Positions 8,870 through 18,498 of a stretch of 64,000 nt of DNA are shown in pieces (the first letter of the stretch is position 1; the number at the start of each line of letters is the position of its first letter). The position numbers and the translations under genes are program-made. A model generated the notes under the pieces. It searched no databases. It was not told the DNA's origin and saw nothing but the letters and a program-made list of their open reading frames with translations. Source of the stretch: Paracoccaceae bacterium (GTDB taxonomy: Bacteria > Pseudomonadota > Alphaproteobacteria > Rhodobacterales > Rhodobacteraceae); NCBI GenBank assembly GCA_003567315.1, contig PWZT01000054.1, positions 1 through 64,000 of the forward strand. Direction: 5' to 3'.

Positions 8870-9673
8870 ATGACAGCATATTCACCGATTCATCTGCACC
8901 AACGCAGCGCGGGCATCGCCAATGCGCGGTTCGGAATGCGCAACGGGCAGGCACGGCTGATGGATCTGCGCCAGCAAGGCTCGGCCAAGCTCTTTGTGCT
9001 GGACCAGCGCGAGGCGGTTTTCCTGAACACCTCGGGCGGGCTGACCGGAGGCGACACGCTGGAGTATGGGCTGACACTCGCGCCGGGCGCGCGCATCACG
9101 GCCACCACGCAAACGGCCGAGCGCGCCTATCGCAGCACCACGGGCGCGGCGCAGATTTCAGTGCAGATGACAGTGGGCGCGGGGGGGCATCTCGACTGGG
9201 TGCCGCAGGAAACGATCCTGTTCGAGCGCGCACAGGCCCGGCGGCGCACCGAGATCACGCTTGGTGAGGGCGCGACCTTTCTGATGGCCGAAACCCTCGT
9301 GCTGGGCCGCGCGGCGATGGATGAGACTGTCACCACGCTCGATTTCCACGACTGGCGCATGATCCGGCGCGGGGACACGCCCCTGCACGCGGAGGCGCTC
9401 AGGCTCGATGTGGCGCGGCTGGAGACCGGCGCGGCAGGGATGGATGGCGCGCGCGCGATCGCGACCGTGGTGCTCATCGCACCCGATGCCGCCGACGCGC
9501 TGGCGCCAGTGCGCGCGGCCCTGGGCGATGAGATCCGCGCCGCGGCCTCGGCGCTCGAGGGCCGTCTCGTGATCCGGCTGATGGCGCGTGACGGCTGGCC
9601 GCTGCGGCGCAAGCTTGCTCAAATCCTCACCCTTCTGCGCCGCGCGCCCCTTCCGCGCGTCTGGCAAATCTGA
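8870..9673 (+). CDS. ureD: Urease accessory protein UreD
   Basis: 267 aa; [49 protein letters not shown]; first gene of urease operon. Confidence 0.93.
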   Translation: MTAYSPIHLHQRSAGIANARFGMRNGQARLMDLRQQGSAKLFVLDQREAVFLNTSGGLTGGDTLEYGLTLAPGARITATTQTAERAYRSTTGAAQISVQMTVGAGGHLDWVPQETILFERAQARRRTEITLGEGATFLMAETLVLGRAAMDETVTTLDFHDWRMIRRGDTPLHAEALRLDVARLETGAAGMDGARAIATVVLIAPDAADALAPVRAALGDEIRAAASALEGRLVIRLMARDGWPLRRKLAQILTLLRRAPLPRVWQI

Positions 9674-9683
9674 CGGAGGCTCC

Positions 9684-9986
9684 ATGAACCTGACCCCCCG
9701 CGAAAAGGACAAGCTTCTGGTCTCGCTCGCCGCCATGGTCGCGCGCAACCGGCTCGCGCGCGGTGTGAAGCTCAATCACCCCGAGGCCATCGCGCTGATC
9801 ACCGATTTCGTGGTCGAGGGCGCGCGCGATGGCCGCCCGGTCGCCGATCTGATGCAGGCGGGCGCGCATGTCATCACTGCCGATCAATGCATGGCCGGCG
9901 TGCCCGAGATGATCCATTCGGTGCAGGTCGAGGCGACATTTCCCGATGGCACCAAACTCGTCACTGTTCACCACCCCATCCGCTGA
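9684..9986 (+). CDS. ureA: Urease gamma subunit
   Basis: 100 aa; [50 protein letters not shown]. Confidence 0.97.
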   Translation: MNLTPREKDKLLVSLAAMVARNRLARGVKLNHPEAIALITDFVVEGARDGRPVADLMQAGAHVITADQCMAGVPEMIHSVQVEATFPDGTKLVTVHHPIR

Positions 9987-9999
9987 AAGGTTCTGACCC

Positions 10000-10554
10000 A
10001 TGCGCTTTCTTCTCCCCCTGTTCCTGCTAATGCCCGGTCTGGCCATGGCGCATCCGGGCCATGACGGTGCCGATGGGTTCGCCTCGGGTCTGGCCCATCC
10101 GCTTCTGGGTCTGGACCACCTGATCGCGATGCTCGCCGTGGGCGTGCTGGCGGCGCTGCTGGGCGGGCATGCGCGCTGGGCGGTCCCGGGGGGCTTTCTG
10201 GCCGGGATGCTTGTCTTCGGTCTGATCAGTGTGGGCGGGGCCGAGAGCGATCTGGCGGAGCATGTCATCATCGCCTCGGTCATTCTGCTGGGCGTGGCGG
10301 TCGCGCTGGTGGTGCGCCTGCCGCTCGCGGTGATCGTGGGGTTTGCCGCGCTTTTCGGCGCGGCGCATGGCTATGCGCATGGCTCCGAAGGCCCGGGGGA
10401 GTTGGGCTATCTCGCAGGCTTCATGCTGGCCACTGCCGCGCTGCATGGCGCAGGCTATGCGCTGGGCGGTTGGGTCGCGGCGCGCTCGCCGCTTGTTCTG
10501 CGCGGTTCGGGCGCGGCGATCTCGCTCGCAGGCCTTGCACTGGCATTCGGATAG
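10000..10554 (+). CDS. ureJ: HupE/UreJ family membrane protein (putative nickel permease)
   Basis: 184 aa; signal-like N-terminus then [32 protein letters not shown], HupE/UreJ signature. Confidence 0.9.
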   Translation: MRFLLPLFLLMPGLAMAHPGHDGADGFASGLAHPLLGLDHLIAMLAVGVLAALLGGHARWAVPGGFLAGMLVFGLISVGGAESDLAEHVIIASVILLGVAVALVVRLPLAVIVGFAALFGAAHGYAHGSEGPGELGYLAGFMLATAALHGAGYALGGWVAARSPLVLRGSGAAISLAGLALAFG

Positions 10555-10565
10555 GGGGGTGCGCG

Positions 10566-10871
10566 ATGATTCCGGGTGAAATCCTCACGCCTGATGCGGA
10601 GCTGGAGCTGAACGCGGATTTGCCCGTGACGACGCTGGAGGTCTCCAACACCGGCGACAGGCCGGTGCAGGTCGGCAGTCACTATCATTTCGCCGAGGCC
10701 AATATCGGCCTCGCTTTCGACCGCGCGGCGGCGCGGGGGCTGCGGCTGGATATCCCCGCAGGCACGGCTGTGCGCTTCGAGCCCGGCCAGACCCGCGAGG
10801 TGCGGCTTGTGCCCTATCGCGGGGGGCAGGCGGTCTATGGGTTCAATGCCAAGGTTATGGGGGCGCTCTGA
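10566..10871 (+). CDS. ureB: Urease beta subunit
   Basis: 101 aa; [16 protein letters not shown]...[42 protein letters not shown]. Confidence 0.97.
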   Translation: MIPGEILTPDAELELNADLPVTTLEVSNTGDRPVQVGSHYHFAEANIGLAFDRAAARGLRLDIPAGTAVRFEPGQTREVRLVPYRGGQAVYGFNAKVMGAL

Positions 10872-12592
10872 TGTCATACCGGATTTCCCGCGCGGCCTAT
10901 GCCGATATGTTCGGCCCCACTGTGGGCGACAAGGTCCGGCTGGGCGACACTGATCTGATCATCGAGGTCGAGCGCGACCTGATTGCCGAGCGCGGCGGCT
11001 ATGGCGAAGAGGTCAAGTTCGGCGGCGGCAAGGTGATCCGCGACGGGATGGGCCAGAGTCAGGTCACGCGGGCGGATGGCGCGATGGACACGGTCATCAC
11101 CAATGCGCTGATCGTGGATCACTCTGGCATCTACAAAGCCGATGTGGGGCTGCGAGACGGGCGGATCCACAAGATCGGCAAGGCGGGCAACCCCGACACG
11201 CAGCCCGGGGTCAATGTCATCATCGGCCCGGGCACCGAGATCATCGCCGCCGAGGGCAAGATCCTGACCGCAGGCGGCTTTGACGCGCATATCCATTATA
11301 TCTGCCCGCAACAGATCGACGATGCGCTGCATTCGGGCCTGACCACCATGCTCGGCGGCGGAACTGGCCCCGCACATGGCACGCTGGCCACCACCTGCAC
11401 GCCGGGGCCGTGGCATATCGGGCGGATGCTGCAGGCGGCGGATGCGTTCGCGATGAATCTGGCTTTCGCGGGCAAGGGCAATGCGTCGCTGCCAGCGGCT
11501 TTGCACGAGCAGGTCCGCGCCGGGGCCTGCGCGCTGAAACTGCACGAGGATTGGGGCACGACGCCTGCAGCCATCGATTGCTGCCTGACGGTCGCGGAAG
11601 AGACCGACACGCAGGTGATGATCCACACGGATACACTCAATGAATCGGGCTTCGTGGAAAACACGCTCAAGGCCATCGGGGGCCGCACGATCCATTCTTT
11701 CCACACGGAAGGGGCGGGCGGCGGGCATGCGCCCGACATCATCAAGGTGGTGAGCAGCCAGAACATCCTGCCAAGCTCCACCAACCCGACCATGCCCTAC
11801 ACGGTCAACACTATCGAGGAACATCTCGATATGCTGATGGTGTGCCACCATCTCGACCCCAAGGTGCCCGAGGATGTGGCCTTCGCCGAATCCCGCATCC
11901 GGCGCGAGACGATCGCGGCGGAGGATATCCTGCATGATATGGGCGCGTTCAGTGTGATTTCGTCCGACAGTCAGGCCATGGGCCGGATCGGCGAGGTCAT
12001 CACCCGCACATGGCAGACCGCGCACAAGATGAAGCTGCAACGCGGGCGGCTGGAGGGCGAGCAGGGCGCGAATGACAATCTCCGGGTGCGCCGCTATGTG
12101 GCGAAATACACCATCAACCCGGCCATCGTGCATGGGATCTCGGGCCATATCGGCTCGATCGAGGAAGGCAAACGCGCCGATCTGTGCCTCTGGTCGCCTG
12201 CGTTTTTCGGCGCGAAACCCGAGATGGTGCTGATCGGTGGGTCCATCGTCGTGGCGCAGATGGGCGATCCCAACGCCTCGATCCCGACGCCGCAGCCGAT
12301 GCATTCGCGCCCCATGTTCGGCGCGTTCGGGCGCGCGGTGGAGCGCGCGGCGGTCACCTTCGTCAGCCAGGCCGCGCAGGATGCGGGGATCCGCGAGAGC
12401 CTCGGGCTCGCCAAGGACACGCTTGCGGTCGCGGGCTGTCGCGGGGTGCAGAAAGCCGACATGCGGCTCAATGACGCAACCCCGCAGATCGAGGTGGACC
12501 CGGAAACCTATGAGGTGCGCGCGGACGGTGAATTGCTCACCTGTGAGCCCGCGCAGGAATTGCCGCTGGCGCAACGCTATTTCCTGTTTTGA
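10871..12592 (+). CDS. ureC: Urease alpha subunit
   Basis: 573 aa; [34 protein letters not shown]-type active-site lysine motif, [22 protein letters not shown]. Confidence 0.98.
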   Translation: MSYRISRAAYADMFGPTVGDKVRLGDTDLIIEVERDLIAERGGYGEEVKFGGGKVIRDGMGQSQVTRADGAMDTVITNALIVDHSGIYKADVGLRDGRIHKIGKAGNPDTQPGVNVIIGPGTEIIAAEGKILTAGGFDAHIHYICPQQIDDALHSGLTTMLGGGTGPAHGTLATTCTPGPWHIGRMLQAADAFAMNLAFAGKGNASLPAALHEQVRAGACALKLHEDWGTTPAAIDCCLTVAEETDTQVMIHTDTLNESGFVENTLKAIGGRTIHSFHTEGAGGGHAPDIIKVVSSQNILPSSTNPTMPYTVNTIEEHLDMLMVCHHLDPKVPEDVAFAESRIRRETIAAEDILHDMGAFSVISSDSQAMGRIGEVITRTWQTAHKMKLQRGRLEGEQGANDNLRVRRYVAKYTINPAIVHGISGHIGSIEEGKRADLCLWSPAFFGAKPEMVLIGGSIVVAQMGDPNASIPTPQPMHSRPMFGAFGRAVERAAVTFVSQAAQDAGIRESLGLAKDTLAVAGCRGVQKADMRLNDATPQIEVDPETYEVRADGELLTCEPAQELPLAQRYFLF

Positions 12593-12700
12593 GTGGCCCG
12601 GTTGTGGCTTTTCTGCACCGCAGCAAATCGTGAATGGACCGTGCGGGTCTGAAACGGCTTATTCATGTTACTCTGCGATAAGGGAGGAGCTTGCTGCCAG

Positions 12701-12946
12701 ATGGAGATGCCCATGCCGCTTCGTCCCGCCAATTCCCCGCTCAGCCCGGGCCAGTCCCATCAACTTGACTGGTTCCTTGCCAGCACCGGGCTCGGGTGCA
12801 ACCCGGCCCATAGCCGCGCCGCGCGCGAGGCCGAGTTCGCCAAGCTCGACGCCCTGCCCGATGGGGCGCTCCGTTCGATGGGCCTCTCACGCCGTGGGCT
12901 GGCCGCGCATGTTTACCGCGATCTTTTCCCGAAAGGTGTCTCATGA
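12701..12946 (+). CDS. Small DUF1127-like protein within urease operon
   Basis: GGGAGGA RBS at ~12683; ...FAKLDALPDGALRSMGLSRRGLAAHVYRDLFPKG; 4-nt overlap with ureE. Confidence 0.6.
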   Translation: MEMPMPLRPANSPLSPGQSHQLDWFLASTGLGCNPAHSRAAREAEFAKLDALPDGALRSMGLSRRGLAAHVYRDLFPKGVS

Positions 12947-13419
12947 CCGATCTTCCGCCGCTTCGCCGATTGCTCAAGTCACGCCCCGAACGCTGTGACG
13001 GGGCCGTGATTCTCGATTACGACGCCCGCATGGTGCGCCGCAAACGGCTGATGACCGCTGAGGGGCGCGGTTTCCTCGTCGATCTCGCCGAAGTCACCAA
13101 TCTTGATGCCTGGTGGGGGTTCGAGCTGGAAGACGGCACCTGCCTCGAGATCGTGCCCGCCGATGAGGCGCTGGTCGAGGTCACGGGCGATCTGCCGCGT
13201 CTGGCCTGGCATATCGGCAACCGCCACACGCCCTGCCAGATCGAAGCCGGGCGGCTGCTGATCCGGCATGATCATGTGATCGAGGCGATGCTGGCGCAGC
13301 TTGGCGCGCGGCTGCGCCGGATCACGGGCCCGTTCACGCCCGAGGGTGGCGCTTACGGGCATGGCCGCACGATGGGCCATGATCACGGCCACAGCCACCA
13401 TCATCACCACGCGCATTGA
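12943..13419 (+). CDS. ureE: Urease accessory protein UreE (His-rich C-terminus)
   Basis: 158 aa; IGNRHTPCQIEAGRLLIRHDHVIEAMLAQLGA and C-terminal HDHGHSHHHHHAH. Confidence 0.95.
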   Translation: MTDLPPLRRLLKSRPERCDGAVILDYDARMVRRKRLMTAEGRGFLVDLAEVTNLDAWWGFELEDGTCLEIVPADEALVEVTGDLPRLAWHIGNRHTPCQIEAGRLLIRHDHVIEAMLAQLGARLRRITGPFTPEGGAYGHGRTMGHDHGHSHHHHHAH

Positions 13420-13422
13420 CCG

Positions 13423-14061
13423 ATGCTCTCGCCCGAGGCGCTGACGCTGCAGCACTGGCTCTCCCCGGCTTTCCCGACCGGGGCCTTCGCCTATAGCCAC
13501 GGGCTGGAACAGGGGATCGCACGCGGCGATGTAACGGATGCGGCCGGGCTGGAGGTCTGGCTCAGTGAGGTGCTGCGCTTCGGCAGTGGCTGGCAGGATG
13601 CAGTGCTGCTTTCGCTTGCTTTGCGCGACGGGGCCGATCTCGACGCGCTGGAGGCGTTGACCGTGGCGCTTCAGTCCTCGGCCGAGCGCTTGCAGGAAAC
13701 GCGCGAGCAGGGCGCGGCTTTTGCCCGCGTGGTGGGGCAGACCACCGGGCGCGCGCTGCCGCCGCGCTGCCTGCCGATTGCCGTGGCCGAGGCCGCAGCG
13801 CCGCTGGGGCTGCCGCGCGCGCAGGTCATCGCGGCCTATATGCAGGCCTTTTTGACCAATCTCGTGACCATCGCCATCCGCCATGTGCCGCTGGGGCAGG
13901 GGGCGGGGCATGGCGTGCTCGCGCGGCTGCTGAGGGGCGTGCCAGAGCTTGCAAAGAGGGCCGCTGGAGCGCAGAGTGCGGATCTTGGCAATTCCTGCCT
14001 TGGGGCCGACATGGCCGCGATGGAACACGAAACTAAAGAAGTGAGGCTGTTTCGCACATGA
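13423..14061 (+). CDS. ureF: Urease accessory protein UreF
   Basis: 212 aa; [31 protein letters not shown]. Confidence 0.94.
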   Translation: MLSPEALTLQHWLSPAFPTGAFAYSHGLEQGIARGDVTDAAGLEVWLSEVLRFGSGWQDAVLLSLALRDGADLDALEALTVALQSSAERLQETREQGAAFARVVGQTTGRALPPRCLPIAVAEAAAPLGLPRAQVIAAYMQAFLTNLVTIAIRHVPLGQGAGHGVLARLLRGVPELAKRAAGAQSADLGNSCLGADMAAMEHETKEVRLFRT

Positions 14062-14687
14062 GCAAGCACGGACCTTTGCGCGTGGGCATTGGTGGCCCTG
14101 TGGGCGCGGGCAAGACCACGCTGACCGAACATCTCGCCCGCGCGCTCGCGCCGCGCTGTTCCATGGCGGTGATCACCAATGACATCTACACGCGCGAGGA
14201 TGCCGAGGCGCTGATGCGCGCGCAAGTGCTGCCGCTCGACCGCATTCGCGGGGTCGAGACGGGCGGCTGTCCGCATACGGCTATCCGCGAGGATGCGAGC
14301 ATCAATCTCGCGGCCGTCGCGGATCTGACCCGGCAGATGCCCGATCTCGATCTGATCCTGATCGAATCGGGGGGTGACAATCTCGCGGCCACGTTCTCGC
14401 CCGAGCTTGCGGATCTGACCATCTATGTGATCGACACGGCCGCCGGGCAGGACATTCCGCGCAAACGCGGCCCTGGGCTTGCGAAATCGGATCTGCTGGT
14501 GGTCAACAAGACCGATCTTGCGCCGTATGTTGGTGTCGATCTGATCCAGCTCGAGGCCGATACCCAGCTTGCGCGCGCGGCGCGGCCCTATGTGCTGGCG
14601 CGGCTGCGCGAAGGTGTGGGCGTGCCCGAAATCGTGGCCTTTCTGGAGCGCGAGGGTGGGCTTTCGCTGCGGGCTCCGGCGGTGTGA
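14058..14687 (+). CDS. ureG: Urease accessory GTPase UreG
   Basis: 209 aa; [53 protein letters not shown]. Confidence 0.97.
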   Translation: MSKHGPLRVGIGGPVGAGKTTLTEHLARALAPRCSMAVITNDIYTREDAEALMRAQVLPLDRIRGVETGGCPHTAIREDASINLAAVADLTRQMPDLDLILIESGGDNLAATFSPELADLTIYVIDTAAGQDIPRKRGPGLAKSDLLVVNKTDLAPYVGVDLIQLEADTQLARAARPYVLARLREGVGVPEIVAFLEREGGLSLRAPAV

Positions 14688-14705
14688 GCAGGCCGGTGGG
14701 GTGAA

Positions 14706-14762
14706 AAAAGCGCCCTCGGGCCGCACCCACCCGCCCGCCCTTGCACGCCCCGAGGGCGCTGC
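14706..14762. repeat. 54-nt hairpin repeat, copy B (convergent intergenic, bidirectional terminator-like)
   Basis: AGCGCCCTCGGG...CCCCGAGGGCGCT; same length and 48/54 identical to copy A. Confidence 0.75.
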
Positions 14763-14808
14763 GCGCTGCGCGCGCGGGCCGAGAAAACAGTTTCGGGACT
14801 CGAGCCGA

Positions 14809-16074
14809 TCAGCCTGGCAGCGCCTCCGCCGTGAGCTGGCCCGCATGATGTCCGGTGATGCGCGCGGCGATGCGCGCCCCGACACTCTGCGGCTGCGCGA
14901 CGCGCACTTCGGTGAATTGCGGCGTCCGGCCCATATCGGGCGCCTCCATCAAGACATCATGCGTCGCGCCGCGTTGCGCCTCCAGATGCCGCTGCAAGGC
15001 CCTCGCGCCTGCCTCCCGCAGCCGCGCCGCGCGTGCTTTCACCACGGCGCGGGGCAGTTGCGGCATCCGCGCGGCAGGCGTGCCTTTGCGCGGGCTGAAG
15101 GGGAAGACATGCAGGAAGGTCAGGTCACACGCCGCGACCAGCTCCAGCGAGTTCTCGAACATCGCCTCGGTCTCGGTCGGAAAGCCTGCGATGATATCCG
15201 CGCCGAAGACCATGTCGGGCCTGAGCCGCCGTGCCTCCGTGCAGAAGCGGATCGCATCATCGCGCAGATGGCGGCGCTTCATGCGTTTGAGGATCATGTC
15301 ATCGCCCGCTTGCAGCGAGAGATGCAGATGCGGCATCAGGCGGGGCTCGGTGGCGATCGCCTCCATCAGCGCCTCATCCGCCTCGATCGAATCGATCGAG
15401 GAAATCCGCAGCCGTTCGACATCCGTGAGCCGCAGGATGCGGCGCACCAGATCGCCCAGCCGCGGGGTCGCCGGCAGATCGGCGCCCCATGAGGTCAGAT
15501 CGACCCCTGTGAGCACGACTTCCAGATAGCCCTGCGCCACCAGCCGGTTGATCTGCTCGACCACCACCCCCGCAGGCACGGAGCGCGAATTGCCGCGCCC
15601 GTAAGGGATGATGCAGAAGGTGCAGCGATGATCGCAGCCATTCTGGACCTGCACATAGGCCCGCGCCCGGCTGCCGAACCCGTCGATCAGATGCGCCGCT
15701 GTCTCGCGCACCGACATGATGTCATCGACCTGCACCCGCTCGGTCTCGCCAATCAGATCGGGCACCATCTGCGCCCATGTCTCGGGCTGCATCTTCTCGG
15801 AGTTGCCGATCACGCGGGTCACTTCGGGCATGGCGGCGAAGGTTTCGGGTTCGGTCTGGGCCGCGCAGCCGGTGACGATGATCGGCGCCTCGGGGTGCGC
15901 GCGGTGCAGGCGGCGGATTTCCTGCCGCGCCTTGCGCACGGCCTCGGCAGTCACCGCGCAGGTATTGACGATCTGCGCGGCCCCCAGCCCGGCCTGATCA
16001 GCCAGCGCCTTCATCGCCTCGGTCTCATAGGCGTTCAGCCTGCAGCCGAGCGTGGTGAAGCGCGGGGCGCTCAT
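14809..16074 (-). CDS. mtaB: tRNA (t6A37) methylthiotransferase MtaB-like radical SAM enzyme
   Basis: [59 protein letters not shown]. Confidence 0.9.
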   Translation of the reverse strand: MSAPRFTTLGCRLNAYETEAMKALADQAGLGAAQIVNTCAVTAEAVRKARQEIRRLHRAHPEAPIIVTGCAAQTEPETFAAMPEVTRVIGNSEKMQPETWAQMVPDLIGETERVQVDDIMSVRETAAHLIDGFGSRARAYVQVQNGCDHRCTFCIIPYGRGNSRSVPAGVVVEQINRLVAQGYLEVVLTGVDLTSWGADLPATPRLGDLVRRILRLTDVERLRISSIDSIEADEALMEAIATEPRLMPHLHLSLQAGDDMILKRMKRRHLRDDAIRFCTEARRLRPDMVFGADIIAGFPTETEAMFENSLELVAACDLTFLHVFPFSPRKGTPAARMPQLPRAVVKARAARLREAGARALQRHLEAQRGATHDVLMEAPDMGRTPQFTEVRVAQPQSVGARIAARITGHHAGQLTAEALPG

Positions 16075-16904
16075 GGATTGGCCTCCAGAAAGGCTCGCGT
16101 GAACTGCCCGTCGAAGACATGTGCGACTGGCCCGGTCAGCCAGACGCCATCCTCGCGCCACGCCACCTCCAGCCGCCCGCCATCGGCCTCGATCCGCACA
16201 TGCCTTCCGGTCAGCCCGCGCAGATGCGCGGCAACAGCCGTCGCGCAGGCGCCCGAGCCGCAGGCGAGCGTGATGCCCGCGCCGCGCTCCCAGACGCGCA
16301 GTCGCAGGTGGTCGGGCGCGATCAGCGCTGCGAATTCGACATTCGTGGATTGCGGGAAGAGCGGGTCATGCTCCACTTCCGGGCCGCGTGTGGCAACCGG
16401 CGCGGCCTCGGCATCGGGCAGAAAGAAGATGCAATGCGGATTGCCCATGCCCACCGCGACCGGATCGCCGGGAAGGGGCAGGGCCATCAGATCGACCGCG
16501 CGGGCAAGCGGCACATCCGCCCAATCGAGGATCGGCGCGCCCATATTCACCCAGATGCGGCCCTCGCGCTGCTCGGCGCGCAGCAGCCCGCGCGCGGTGC
16601 GCATCTGCAGGCTTGTGGCCCCGGTTTCGGCCATCACCTGTGCTGCGACACAGCGCGTGGCATTGCCGCATGCGCCAGAGATCGACCCATCGCTGTTCCA
16701 GAAATCGAGGCGCAGATCGGCATCCTCTGCGCTTCGGATCTCTGCAAGCTGATCGAAGCCCACGCCGCGATGTCGATCCCCGATAGCTCGGGCGAGCGAC
16801 GGCGTGATCACGCTGGCCTCGCGCCGACGCGAGTCGATGATGACAAAATCATTGCCTGCGCCATGCATCTTGGCGAAAGGGAGCGAGGTCGGGTCGGTTT
16901 GCAT
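16071..16904 (-). CDS. dapF: Diaminopimelate epimerase
   Basis: 277 aa; [50 protein letters not shown]. Confidence 0.97.
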   Translation of the reverse strand: MQTDPTSLPFAKMHGAGNDFVIIDSRRREASVITPSLARAIGDRHRGVGFDQLAEIRSAEDADLRLDFWNSDGSISGACGNATRCVAAQVMAETGATSLQMRTARGLLRAEQREGRIWVNMGAPILDWADVPLARAVDLMALPLPGDPVAVGMGNPHCIFFLPDAEAAPVATRGPEVEHDPLFPQSTNVEFAALIAPDHLRLRVWERGAGITLACGSGACATAVAAHLRGLTGRHVRIEADGGRLEVAWREDGVWLTGPVAHVFDGQFTRAFLEANP

Positions 16905-17034
16905 GGCCGCGATATAAGATGCCTGCGGCGGTCTGACCAGAGAGCAATCATCCGCGCCCGACGATTTCCCTTGCCATGTGCCAGATTAACCCTTGACCCT
17001 ATGAAGCGGCTTTTCTAAGTAGCGTTTCAAGCGT

Positions 17035-17110
17035 GGGCCCGTAGCTCAGTTGGTAGAGCAACTGACTTTTAATCAGTGGGTCACAGGTTCGAATCCTGTC
17101 GGGCTCACCA
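17035..17110 (+). tRNA. tRNA-Lys (anticodon TTT)
   Basis: Cloverleaf GGGCCCGTAGCTCAGTTGGTAGAGCAACTGACTTTTAATCAGTGGGTCACAGGTTCGAATCCTGTCGGGCTCACCA. Confidence 0.97.
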
Positions 17111-17184
17111 TCCATCCTCACAGCCATAACACTGCGACGGGGCGGAAACGTTGCTGTCTGCCTGGTCACGTTTCGAAAATGAAA

Positions 17185-17207
17185 GACCCCCGCCAGCGGC
17201 AGGGGTC
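17185..17207 (-). terminator. Terminator downstream of sodB
   Basis: GACCCCCGCCAGCGGCAGGGGTC hairpin; - strand continues TTTCATTTTCG. Confidence 0.6.
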
Positions 17208-17238
17208 AAATTCGTCACATGCCCGGAAAACGCGGTGC

Positions 17239-17838
17239 TTACATGCGCGACGCGACATTCTCCCAGTTGACCAGCTTCTCGAGGAAGTTGGACAGATAGG
17301 CGGGACGCTTGTTGCGGAAGTCGATGTAATAGCTGTGCTCCCACACATCGCAGCCCAGCAACGCGGTCTGGCCGAAGCAGAGCGGGTTCACGCCGTTCTC
17401 GGTCTTGGTGACTTTCAGCGAGCCGTCCTTGTCCTTGACCAACCAGCACCAGCCCGAGCCGAACTGACCGGCACCGGCGGCCGCGAACTCTTCCTTGAAC
17501 TTGTCGACCGACCCGAAGCTTTCGGTCAGCGCCTTTTCCAGCTCGCCCGGCATCTTCTTCTCGCCCGGGCCCATCATCTCCCAGAACTGGTTGTGGTTCC
17601 AGTGCTGGCTGGCATTGTTGAAGATGCCCGACTGCGCGACGGCGCCCGACTGATAGGTGCCGGTGATGATGTCTTCGAGCGACTTGCCTTCCCACTCGGT
17701 GCCCGCGATCAGCTTGTTGCCATTATCGACATAGGCCTTGTGGTGAATGTCATGGTGGAACTCCAGCGTCTCGGCGCTCATGCCGAGATCTGCCAGTGCA
17801 TCATGCGCGTAAGGGAGGTCGGGGAGTTCGAAAGCCAT
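17239..17838 (-). CDS. sodB: Superoxide dismutase (Fe/Mn)
   Basis: 199 aa; MAFELPDLPYAHDALADLGMSAETLEFHHDIHHKAYVDNGN, DVWEHSYYIDFRNKRPAYL. Confidence 0.95.
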   Translation of the reverse strand: MAFELPDLPYAHDALADLGMSAETLEFHHDIHHKAYVDNGNKLIAGTEWEGKSLEDIITGTYQSGAVAQSGIFNNASQHWNHNQFWEMMGPGEKKMPGELEKALTESFGSVDKFKEEFAAAGAGQFGSGWCWLVKDKDGSLKVTKTENGVNPLCFGQTALLGCDVWEHSYYIDFRNKRPAYLSNFLEKLVNWENVASRM

Positions 17839-17931
17839 GTTTTCCTCGTCTGTTTGTTGTGGTTTGACTGCCCTGAATAAGAGCCTTCCACCTGCCAAGG
17901 TCAAGGGGCTGTCTGTGAATTGGCCTTGCGC

Positions 17932-18498
17932 TCAGCGATAGAGCGCGGGCTCCGAGCCCGGTGCCGCGGCGGTTTTCAGAAGGTCGAACATGTATTGCGC
18001 GACCGAGCGGAAACAGATCACGCGCACCTCCTCCGCCCCGTCTACAAGGATCGCCGCGGCCACCTGTGCTGCGCGCGTGCGGCGCAGGTCTCCGGGGCCG
18101 AGCGGGGCGAAATCGACGGGGCAGATCTTGGCCAGCGCATCGCGCCAGCCCGCGCCCGAAAGCCGGAATACCGCGCGGGCATCCGAGACATTGGCGAGCG
18201 TCGCGAATTCACCCGCGAGCGCCTCGGACAGGGTTTCGACCAGCGCGGGGGCCTTGTCATGTGGGCAGAGGATCAGCACCTCATCTGGCGACATCCATGC
18301 GAGCGCGTGGTCGCCCTCGGTGGTGATCTGGCGCTGCGCGGGCAGGGCGCAGCCTGTGGCCTTTGTCACCGCCTTGGCGAGCGCTTTCGAGCCCAGATCG
18401 CCGCGCAGCGTGATCATGCCTTGCAATCCTGCCTCGCGCACAGTGACGAAGCCTTCGTATTCCGCGCCGGGCAGGGCGCTTGTCAGCGTCTCAGACAT
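17932..18498 (-). CDS. soxG: Sarcosine oxidase gamma subunit
   Basis: 188 aa starting MSETLTSALPGAEYEGFVTVREAGLQGMITLRGDLG; adjacent to soxA. Confidence 0.85.
   Translation of the reverse strand: MSETLTSALPGAEYEGFVTVREAGLQGMITLRGDLGSKALAKAVTKATGCALPAQRQITTEGDHALAWMSPDEVLILCPHDKAPALVETLSEALAGEFATLANVSDARAVFRLSGAGWRDALAKICPVDFAPLGPGDLRRTRAAQVAAAILVDGAEEVRVICFRSVAQYMFDLLKTAAAPGSEPALYR

Noticed and set aside
10874-12574. 566-aa - strand ORF
   Set aside because: Complete shadow of ureC; no domain, biased composition.
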